From contig JASSKH010000005.1 of NCBI GenBank assembly GCA_031763025.1, positions 11,984,528 to 12,048,527 of the forward strand: a stretch of DNA of 64,000 bases, written 5' to 3'. The notes beneath the pieces are model-generated. The model ran no database searches, had not been told where the DNA came from, and saw only the letters and a program-made list of their open reading frames with translations. Position 1 is the first letter of the stretch, and the number at the start of each line of letters is the position of its first letter. Source of the DNA: Macrocystis pyrifera. Lineage: Eukaryota; Sar; Phaeophyceae; Laminariales; Laminariaceae. Both the position numbers and the translations under genes were made by a program. Of the stretch, positions 22,736 to 31,900 are shown in pieces.

Positions 22736-23175
22736 GTGAGGTGTGAGGGGCGTCCGTCCTTCTTAGACCAAACCTGCACCCGTGTCGTTGCCGCCGTCAA
22801 CCTCAACCGCTTGTGCTGCTTCCGACCTCAAATCGAAGTTGATGGGAGAGTCCCTCGACCTGGTGCTGTAAACCAGGGTGATCGAGGCCTCGTCCCCTCC
22901 CTTTGCCTGACACAGCCTTGCGTCGGCGGGGACTCAGACCGGGGCAGAATCCGTGCCCTCGCCGACGCCTTGTGATTCCAGGAGATTGGAAGCGGTGGCC
23001 TGGCCTTGTTCGGTCTGTTCGGCAGCACCAGGTGCAGGTACTCTTTCCGTTGTCCCCGCTTTGGGGTCGCCGGCAGCAGGAGTCGTGGGGGTAAACGGCG
23101 GTCGGGTTGCTGACACTACGCTCCGGGAGGTTTGGTCGAAGACGGACGCTCTCACACCTCACCTTGGTTGAACCA
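22736..23175. repeat. Imperfect inverted repeat, arms about 70 bases
   Basis: The left arm AAGGTGAGGTGTGAG...CGTCCGTC...GACCAAACCT (from 22734) is mirrored by the right arm on the minus strand (from about 23172). The arms are separated by about 300 bases. The element is present in B at about 58110-58549. It may be a small inverted-repeat transposon or a local inverted duplication. Confidence 0.5.
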
Positions 23176-23207
23176 CACGAAGAGGGGGAGGACAATGCCT
23201 AGCGCGT

Positions 23208-23440
23208 GCCTTCGCTGTGGAGATGATGGATTAGGTGCACCTTGCGCCCCACCCCCCGTTGTGGCACCGTACGCGGAGTGGGACATGGGTGGTGCGGGCG
23301 CTGCTGTGCTTCCGGTCGAGGCATGACGCGGCTCCTTCGATGCGAAACCCCTTGGGGAAAAACAAGCGTGTGACCTGACCATGCCCTCTCTGGAGGAGAT
23401 CGCCGAGTGGGCGGAGCTTGCCCTCCCCCCATGGAATACC
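23208..23440 (+). pseudogene. Decayed kinase-tail fragment (copy A)
   Basis: The plus frame reads PPPVVAPYAEWDMGGAGAAV then LPVEA and a stop. This aligns with the K2 tail repeat VVAPHAAGEEGGAGAAVPLV. Further on, TMPSLEEIAEWAELALPPW matches the K2 block AIPSLEEIAPGGPSMELGHL. Identity is far lower than between K1 and K2, and the frame is stopped, so this is a relic of an older kinase copy. Kinase-like fragments upstream (near 22140-22210) may belong to the same relic. Confidence 0.6.
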
Positions 23441-23789
23441 TGGTATATACAAGTTTTTAGGTTGGGTTGGCGTCGGTTGGCGACAACGTGTAAAACACGC
23501 CTCTCACTACGTTAGCTCGACAGCCAGGGTACCGTTGTATTTTTTTTTGGCGGTCACCACGGCTGGCGGTCGAGTTATATCCTTTTTTGTGCGGGGAGAA
23601 CCTTTCCTCCGCACAAGAGAGATGATCGTATTACGTAATGTGTGCTGGTATATGGTACGGCACTCGCGAGGCAGTTACGTAGTAAATCCTTTGCTGTCTC
23701 TGGAACTGACCACACCAGAAATTAAATATTTTAATTGACGCTGTCATCCATACGCAAGAAAATCTACCTCAGAAACGGTTCTTAGTAGG

Positions 23790-23954
23790 ATGCAGCTCAC
23801 CCTTCTTGTTACTCGCCCGACACCTTACGGCGCTTCGCGCTTGGTGCAAGCAATGTCTGCCTGGTCGGTGAAAACCCGACGTGCTCCGTCCCGGCTTTGT
23901 AGGGATGCGAGGGTCTATGGTCATACGACGACGGCCATGCATGATATTGAGTAC

Positions 23955-23991
<37 letters not shown>

Positions 23992-24155
23992 CTTGGCTGT
24001 CGAGGCGTTGGCCAACCGACAAGACGCGGCGCGGACGGCCGTCTCCTCCGCGTAGTTCGTCAATTCGAGGTAGCCGGGCTCGACGACACCATTTGCTTGC
24101 TGGGGGGGCACCCTTGGGTTGGAGAGCGTCACTTCCCCCTGTCGCCGCTACGTAG
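23790..24155 (+). CDS. Hypothetical ORF interrupted by a long poly-C tract (copy A)
   Basis: It starts MQLTLLVTRPTPYGASRLVQ and is followed by a Pro run from C34 at 23956-23989. In copy B (59165-59428) the run is C25, then an interrupted C stretch, and the frame after it is GLAVEALANRQDAART. In A the frame after the run is AWLSRRWPTDK. The reading frame beyond the run therefore depends on tract length. No family is recognised. Confidence 0.3.
23956..23989 (+). repeat. Poly-C run (34)
   Basis: 34 consecutive C, against 25 at the matching site in copy B (59331-59355). Such a run is expected to slip during replication and to be miscounted by sequencers. Confidence 0.85.
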
Positions 24156-24239
24156 CCCCCCGCGGTGGTGGTGGTGGCGATGTCGGTGATGGTCTACAGG
24201 TGGTTATTAGACCGAGTTGCTAGCTAGCGTGTCGCGACT

Positions 24240-24760
24240 GAACCGGGCTCGTAGGTTGCGTACATATGGAGAGTCCCGCGCGCGAGGGTATCGAGGGACG
24301 GCAGACCCAACGTGTCGGTGATGTTCGTCAGGTGATTGTCGGGCCGGCGTGATAGGGCGTAGCGACGGAACCGAGATGGGAAGCTGCGTACAAACGTTGC
24401 GTCTTCCTTCCCTCGATGCCCTCGCTAGCTCCTCCCCGTCGGGCAAGGGTCCATCTTCGTCCTACGCAACATTGCCAGATATGCTCTTTCGGAGGTACAC
24501 GTAGCAGTGGAATGGTGCAATGACAGGGTGTTGTGATTTACTTCTGCTGCTGATGTGTGCTGCGGTCGAAAATCACAACACGATCACAGCCGTGCCCACC
24601 CGGATGTGACCGCCGATTTCTCCAAAGCTGTGGTCAGACAAGCGAAGATGATCACCACACCACTGCGGCGGGCGCACTTTCTTCGCTTTCTTTCGTCTCT
24701 CTGGGCCTTGGTACCCTTGCGAGCTGGCTTGCCGGGGTTCGCGGTTCTCATGCAGAACAG
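24240..24760. repeat. Diverged relatives of the sequence upstream of K2
   Basis: 24260-24330 resembles the possible first exon of K2 (GTGATG..CTC..CAGGTGATTG, near 28340) on the same strand. 24560-24715 resembles 28060-28190 in inverted orientation (encoded SQHDHS.A...A..TTPL..RAH against SQHDHTEAANGPAGMTT). These look like old, rearranged copies of the kinase 5' flank and fit the decayed tail at 23.2 kb. Confidence 0.4.
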
Positions 24761-25040
24761 GAGTAACATGAGCAAATCAGGGGCGTTTTGTTTCGAGGAT
24801 GTATTGTATGAGATGTCCAGTTGGTATGCCACCGAGAAAAAAACGATCCAACATAAAATATCGATTATTTTATGTAGAAGTGTAATTGTTTGATTTTTAG
24901 CTACTCGTAAGTTTATTTGCTACAGTACCGTACAAATTTCAACTTTCCGTTTCCTTTCATCTGTTTTCATTTTTTTCTTTTCTTTCAGTTCTCCTGATTA
25001 TAAAAATGAAGCTCATGCTCACCATACTTCCACGTTTAGA

Positions 25041-25439
25041 ATGCGTCTCGCGCGTCGATTTAGCCCGTCGCTGCGGTTGCAACAGCAGAACCGGCTTGTT
25101 CAAAGATGTTTTTACTTTTTTACTTTGAGTTATTTTTCTTGTCATATTTCTTTTAGTCTTCAGCTCTATATATGCGAGGGTATACAAAAAAGAAAAGAAA
25201 ACGGTGGTGCTGGTGCTGGTAGTGTGGGGGTGACACGACCAGCCCGATCAGAAACTAACTGGGCCCAATGTCTTAGACTAGCAGACGTGGTCAAGATGTT
25301 TCGAGCCACCAAGGGATCCACGGAAAACTCGTATTTGTTGCTCGGAGTATATACGGTGCTGTTGCAGTCGGCGGCTATGAAGGGTGGCACGTGGTATCGG
25401 GGGATCGTCGAAGCGGCAGGCTGTTTCATGGCGAGGTAG
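25041..25439 (+). CDS. Hypothetical 132-residue protein (copy A)
   Basis: An ATG-to-TAG frame of identical length in copy B (60415-60813). Of the four substitutions I counted between the copies in the first 200 bases, three are synonymous and one gives S/F; the remaining 200 bases look identical. That bias hints at coding constraint, but the numbers are small. It has an aromatic, hydrophobic middle (FYFFTLSYFSC) and a C-terminal part containing LRLADVVKMFRATKG. No family is recognised. An intron donor or acceptor inside the frame cannot be excluded. Confidence 0.35.
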   Translation: MRLARRFSPSLRLQQQNRLVQRCFYFFTLSYFSCHISFSLQLYICEGIQKRKENGGAGAGSVGVTRPARSETNWAQCLRLADVVKMFRATKGSTENSYLLLGVYTVLLQSAAMKGGTWYRGIVEAAGCFMAR

Positions 25440-27192
25440 GTGTGGGATAGAGACGAGGCGGAGAGCAGCTGGCCACGCCACGCGGCAGAGGACGCCAAGA
25501 GTGGCGGCAAGGGGAAAAGCAGAGGGGGGGGGGGGGAGGGGGCACACCGATACCGCTGCAAACGAAGTGGCAGATCGTGTGGCAAGGCATCGGTTCGACT
25601 AATACATAAGTGGAACCTGTGTACAGCCGTACTGATATCGCTCCAAACGAAATGGCAGATCGTGTGGCAAGGCATCGGGTGGACTAAATAGAGTAGTACA
25701 CCTCGAGTAGGTTTAGCAATCTGGGAGAAGGGATCTTTGGGGGTGTTTTTGACTTGAAAATTGCGTGGCGCGGTCTGCACTTCGGAATCGTCGTCTGCAA
25801 TTGAGAAATTTCCTGGTTCGATGCAAACGCGGCGCACCCGCGTTTATGGCCAGTTTTGGCCCGTTTTGGCATATATATGTGTATATATGTGGAACCTGCG
25901 TACCACAGCATACAGCAGTTATCGCTGCCCCGAACTCGAATGTTTTTTTTGTTAGTTTGTGTTTGTTTGTTTGTTCTTTCTTTTCACTGAGGGAGGCGCG
26001 ACAGCGGCAGTACCTCTCGATTCCGCTGGCGACGAGAGTGTTGTCCGTCCTGCTTCCGGTGTTTTTCTCTTTCTCGCTGTGTTCATCGTATTTTATGTCT
26101 TTTATATTATTTCTCATTTCAGGATTCCTTCACGTAGTAGGTTAAGTTCAGTACCAGGTACGTACGTATTATATTTTATTTTATTTTTGCCTTGTTGTTG
26201 TGCTTTCGTACCCGGTACGTTGGCATTGCATTGGCCTCACTCGATTGCGGTAATTTGCGATGAATTTGGTTTTACTCTGTCTCACGCCAGAGTGTGGCCA
26301 CTTTATTTTCATCTCTTAGTGTAGGATGAAGGATCAGGACGGTTTATGTGTACTGACGTTGTTGGGTAGAAATGATGGTTTATCAATAATTAATGCGGAG
26401 ACAACACACGTTGTACGTACGGACGTATGACATATATATCTAGAACAAAGCCACAAGAGAGTAACTAAACACGAAACGAAAGTACCGCCGTCCTCTCTCT
26501 CTGTTGATCCTGGTATATACCAGTACTACTACTGCTGTGGCATGCAAGAGGGACCCATCGGCATGTCTATTCTACCACCGTGTGTATGTCCTTCACGAAG
26601 ATTTTTAATAGACTGCTTGTACTATTAATATCAGTATACTAAAATACTTACTAAGAACACTGTAACTATACTCACAGTCACCGTTGCTTTCTGTAGATCA
26701 CGTGGTACCGTAGCTTGCGAAGTTGCGTGTCGACCTACCAGGTAATATTTAGAGAACTGCTGCTGATGCTGCTGCTCTCCAAAACGGGGAGATATAACTG
26801 TTTTTCATTTCATACCTTGTTGTAGAGGTATACCTTGAGAGCTAGGTACGATTGACTTCGTATAATTATTAAGTAGAAGGCAAGCAAAAACAAGAACTAC
26901 GAAAGAAAATTGAAAACATTTTCGAAAAACAGGCGAACGGAAGAGGGGGGAATTTTAAATAGATATTACATGTCCAAAAGTGTTAAACTTACAGCAGTAC
27001 GTAGGTCAAAATCTTTATATTACTGCCCTTGTAATTTCGACTCAATCGGAGAATAACAACAGTAGCGCGACCCACGAGTACCAGGTACCAGGCACATGGT
27101 AAATATCTCAGTGTTCATTTTATTTCATTTCATCAAAGAGGCTACTCGTACTATTATGATGGCTGTCTCTCGCGTGGAACCTGGAACAATAC
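25440..27192. other. AT-rich intergenic stretch
   Basis: No supported gene. It contains a doubled 60-70-base segment (AACGAAGTGGCAGATCGTGTGGCAAGGCATCGG near 25562, shown in part, and again near 25648), T-rich runs and several TACCAGGTA motifs. Confidence 0.4.
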
Positions 27193-27307
27193 TATTACGG
27201 GGGACCATACGTAGTAAACCGGACCAAATATTGTTACTAATATTAACTAAATATGTAGGTTTTTATATCTGCCATAGTTTTCCTGTTAACTATGGACCCC
27301 CGTAATA
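27193..27307. mobile_element. MITE-like hairpin, family M (copy 3A)
   Basis: Ends TATTACGGGGG and CCCCCGTAATA are perfect inverted repeats. Inside them lie diverged GACCATA.GTAAACCGGACC and CTATGGAC repeats of the same family as 7681-7770. The flanking TA could be the target duplication, as in mariner-like MITEs. Confidence 0.75.
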
Positions 27308-28269
27308 CTAGTTTGGGCTATTAATAGTCCATCCATCGTTTCTGCGAGAGCTCCTCCTGGTAGTTCGCACGGGGCCTGTGGAGTTGAATATTTTATACCA
27401 GGTACCAGGTAATATACATTTCATAATACGGCACTTTACATTTATTTACAGTATAATATGTAGTATAGTAGTAGTTCTGCCAAGGGCCATAAGATTTGCC
27501 CAATTATTTTATAAATTTTGAAATACGTCAGCTGTGAGTTCGACTGATTAAATAGTTGATACTCAACTTTGCAAGCTGCGTAATACGCCTCGTCTATATT
27601 CCATTTTTACCGAATTTTACAAGTATTGTGATAAACCGAACCCGCGTATTCTATACCAGGTATACCACGTGATTCCTTGTCAAAGATATAGGCCAGCGGC
27701 TCCCCTGGATGCTGCCCGGGTCAACAGGACAATTTAAAATAATCATTCTGCGCACTGATACTATATAACCCGAACAAGGGATATTGATATGATGTTGCAA
27801 CATCTTCATTGACGAGATAGCAATGCCAGCCGTATTGTTTGTTTGTTTGCAGCAGGGCTCCCCACCGGTATACGGGATCAGATCTTTAATCTTTTATTCT
27901 GGATCCTGCTGGATCCGTTTTTTTCGGGGGGGTATACCAACGGGATAGCTCATACATCCCCGGACCTAACACGCCTCAGGTTTCCTCATGTCATATTCCT
28001 CCTGTGCATTCTGCATCACGCCCGCGGGCAAGGGTATAGCAAGGGTACACAAGGTTCAGAGAGACGACAGGAGGCGAGGTGAGTGCGCCCGCGGCGGCAG
28101 CAGCAGTCTGGTTGTCATCCCCGCTGGTCCGTTCGCTGCTTCCGTGTGATCGTGCTGTGAGTTTCGATGGCGGCACCCAACCTTGTGTTCAGAAACGAGT
28201 AACGACACCCCATCGTTGCACCATCCCACTGCTGCTGCTTGCTGTATGTAACTCCAAAAGAGCGCAACA
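27308..28269. other. Upstream region of K2
   Basis: AT-rich with TACCAGGTA motifs. A plus frame at 27843-28082 (GLPTGIRDQIFNLLFWILL) is preserved in B but has no known relatives. The promoter of the kinase gene probably lies in this stretch, but no core element can be fixed. Confidence 0.35.
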
Positions 28270-28356
28270 ATGATACGTGGCACGGAGGTTGATGCAGGCC
28301 GGATGGGAAGTCCTGCTCGCCAGGGACACGAGGGCATTGGTGATGGTGCTCAACAG
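28270..28356 (+). CDS. Possible first coding exon of kinase K2
   Basis: ATG at 28270 opens 29 codons (MIRGTEVDAGRMGSPARQ...GAQQ) ending at a donor CAG/GTGATT in phase 0. The first firm kinase exon has an open, in-phase upstream extension (AVPIALVNNSSA) starting right after an acceptor at 28937-28938. The two could therefore splice in frame and move the start about 0.7 kb upstream. Copy B preserves the exon (63655-63741) with a few substitutions. It could equally be 5' UTR. Confidence 0.4.
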
Positions 28357-28910
28357 GTGATTGCCGTGTTGGCGTCCAGGTGGTCGCGTGTAGCGTTTGT
28401 GGGATTACCCAAACCTCGATTCCGACAGTGCGTGCACCATAAACTACTGTACCGTACCTGCTGTTTGTGGGTTCGATTGTGCGGACGGGTACAGTAGCAT
28501 AGCAATCTCGTAGAGGAGCAAACAGACTGCTTACGATTACTGTACGAGTACTCTTCACACCGTTTGTCGGAAGCAATGTTGGGCGACTTGTTTCGCATCG
28601 TCAAACGAGAGAGATCGTGCACCAACAGTCACTGCACAGGCCGCCGCGTGCGAGACGTAACCCCCCGCTTTTAGACCACCTTCGCGGGAACGACTGCACC
28701 CGCGCTCCGATGGCCGAGTCTAGAGATCGTTCTCAGTCAAAACTCCAACCACTGGAAAAGGTCTTACCAGGTATTCATAGTGCGAACGATCGTGTATGTG
28801 TGTTTTAAAATATTACGAGAAACAAAAGCAAAACTTGAAAACTGAGCGCTTGCTGAACGCAAACAAACTGCGCGTCGTCATCGTGCCATCCATTTTCTCG
28901 CCTTCTTCCA

Positions 28911-28929
28911 CCCCCCCCCCCCCCCCCCC
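28911..28929 (+). repeat. Poly-C run forming a 3' splice tract
   Basis: C19 followed by TTTTGTCAG gives a pyrimidine tract and an AG at 28937-28938, 36 bases before the K2 ATG at 28975. It implies a 5' intron upstream of the annotated start. Confidence 0.6.
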
Positions 28930-28974
28930 TTTTGTCAGGCTGTACCGATAGCCCTCGTCAATAACTCGTCAGCC

Positions 28975-31900
28975 ATGGCGCCTACCGCGATTCGGGACAG
29001 AGTTCGGCGCGAGATTGCCGGCTACCGCAAACGAGCCGAAAGCGCGGAGAGGGCCCAGCAGTTGGCGAAAGTGAGTCTCCGTTTGCAGTTGCTGGTTGTT
29101 GAGACTATTACTGCTGTAATACCAGGTACAATAATAGCCGGTACGACCTGGATTATTTGTAGGATACACCGCTGCCGCTGCCGCTGCCGCTACCACTGCC
29201 GCTGCTGCTGCTGAAATGCATTGCTTGACCTGCTTGCCTGTTGGTTCAGGAGGAGCGCAGCGGCGAGGACCCCACGTGGCCTTCGCAAGGTCTGCGATGT
29301 TGTTTTATTCCGACAAGTTATACGTTCTGCGCGATGTTTTATTACAAACCTGCGGTGAACAAGGGAGAAGAGAACATGCACCATTATTCCATATGTAAAC
29401 ACAATGACCCCTCGCATAAAAAGAAACGATAACAGTGCAGCGTGTACGAACTCGCACTTCCCTGTGGCCATGTGCGTCTGCCAAACATCCCTTTGGCCTC
29501 AGGACCTAAACGACACTCTGCGGCTGGAGATAGTCACGTTGAAGGACACTCTTAAGGAGAGGACGGACGCCCTAACCATGGCTCAGGTTTGATTTTTTGT
29601 TTTAGTGCGCGGCAAGCCACATCGGACAGTCCGTGCGTGGCGTGTGATTGCGTGGGTGGCGTCGCCGTGACTTGCTTTTTTTTTTTGCGTATCGGTTCGC
29701 CAGCCAGGAAGAACGCGCAACGCGGGTAACTTGAACACGATGCTGGACCGCAGTAGGAGCAACACTCACTGCGGCAAAAGTGCGCAATGCGTGTTGATGG
29801 ATGCGTTGGGTTAGCTGTATGCATTTTCATTGTCTGGGGCCCTTGCCAGACCTCGTGCAGGAACTTCATACACCGAAAGCATGTCTACCCACACCATGCC
29901 CGCTAGAATACCTTGATGTTCGAGTCCGCTGTTATTCTTGACGGCTCCTGTGTGGGCGTCTGTGGTACACCCAGCCCCCGACATCTGCCGCTCTGCTTTG
30001 CCGTCTCCTCGAGCCAGGCGTTGAACAACGGCCTCAAGCGCCGGGTGGAAGCCCTTCAAGACATGGACCCGTACGCCTGGGCCGATGAGGTACGCCAGAC
30101 GGCTGTTCAGACCTACCGTACAGTACATACCCGCGCTTGCAGCTAGATGTTCACTACTTGCCGTTGTATTCCAAGCTGCGATCGGAGTCAAAATTGCGCA
30201 CTGTCATCTGTATCACGGCGGCGGCAACGACGCGCAGCGCGATCATTCCTTCGTAGGCTCAGGGGGCAAGACTGCTGTGAGTCGATGGTTTTCCTTGCCG
30301 AAATCTATAGCAACTGTAGCACGCCATAAGTATCTTCCCGACGCGCTCCCCTTCTCCCTCCACAGCCGGATAGGGGCAAGGAAGCTCTGGACCTGCTCTT
30401 TCCTGACGGGGTTGCCGCAGAACCTCTCAGGGTGATGGAAATCCAGACTCGGTGGGCTCCTGGCACCCTGCGAGACCTGTTCTTGATGAAGCAAAAAGAT
30501 GTTTGCGCGTGTAGACGCGAAATGGCCGAGAACGGACTAAAGCACCCCCGGCAACGGTTCGAAGACGTCGCCATCCTAGGAGAAGGGGCCTTCGGCGTCG
30601 TCCGCCGAGGGAGGTGTAAGAAGACGCACAAACAATATGCGATTAAGCTGACCTTACCGGTGAGCTATGATGGCTGGAAGGAAGGAAGGAGTGAGGGAAG
30701 GAAGGAAGGAAGGGTGTTTCAGTGTCTCGTGGTATTTTATATCGCCACGTTGCAAAAACAACAAATCGTCCGTATAGCAAAGAAAAACAATGCAAACGAA
30801 ATGCTTGGTATTTATGGTTCACGACCAAAATGCGGCTCACCCCGCACCTCTCTATTACACGATAGCGCGGATATCAGCACCACCGTTCGTTCGCGAGTTT
30901 GTTGCCTCAGGGGGCGGTAAAACACATACCATGGTCATGAATACTGATGCTGTCGCTGCCGCTGCTGTTGCTGTTACTATGAACAGCTCGCGACACTCTA
31001 TTTTAGGCATCGCTTCCTTAAAACGACCGTTTCAGCCTTGCCGACGTCACGAGACCCCTTCCCCTTCATTCTTGTACCAGGGGAACGAGACAACCATTCT
31101 GGTACGGGAAATAGCGGCTTACGCCATGTGAGTCCCTCCCTCCTGCGTCTCGCCATGCGGTCAGCGAACTCTTGGTGATTTTCTTTGCAGTAGATATCCG
31201 CACGCATGTCAGCAGCTAGCCGCCACACGTATCGAGGGGATGGTGTCCGAAGCCGCGCATGGATAGTAGCTCACTGTAGGTGCTACTGCCGCGTTTAGGT
31301 GTGTGCGTAGCAACTTCGGGCGCTTGAGGTTCAGACGCTCGGACGGTCGAGGTGGCTCTCGTCCCACCCAACCCCCCTCCGCGCCCCCCCGTGCCTCCTA
31401 TACCTCAGCCTTGACTCGCACAAGCATATCATTGGCGTCGAGGCATTGAGCGACGTCGCCGGGTGCGAAGGCATCGTGATGGAGCTCGCCATGTGCGACT
31501 TGAACCAGGCTTTTTTGGGAACGAGCCAAAAACGCTTCAGCGTTTCCCAGCAGATCGGGTGAGCATATCGCAAGGCAGGCATTGTGTGTGCATGCGTTGT
31601 CTTTTGGTATGAAATAATGGTGCCTCGGTTTTCTATTACTGTTTTAATACTAGTGTTGAAGAGCAAGATGGCTGATCGACGCGTTTCGCCAGCTCGGGGT
31701 CATTCTGCAACGCCTCGCCGCTTAGCGCTGGTGTTCGTGACGAATTATTTTCGTTTTTGGCATCCGATCCCGGTGGTGGAGCAAGAAAGAACGTCAAGAC
31801 TGCAGTGACCAGCGTTCTTGCCCGTACGATACCAGCTATAGTATACTAGGAATACGACCAACGACATTGTTGGGGGCAATGTCTCCGCGTCGTACGTAGA

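Larger units (their letters stand above)
1..28615 (+). repeat. Segmental duplication, copy A
   Basis: Bases 7-28615 match 41416-64000 in the same order and strand. Anchors: the kinase-tail stop (941 vs 42338), the hAT element (11822 vs 52655) and the end of the window (28615 vs 64000). Sampled divergence is about 2%, with frequent changes in homopolymer length. Copy A carries two blocks missing from B (1825-2355 and 14442-19872). The repeat unit is about 41.4 kb, or about 35.6 kb without the retroelement in K2. Neither outer boundary of the duplication is visible, because both copies run to a window edge or into the kinase gene. Confidence 0.97.
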
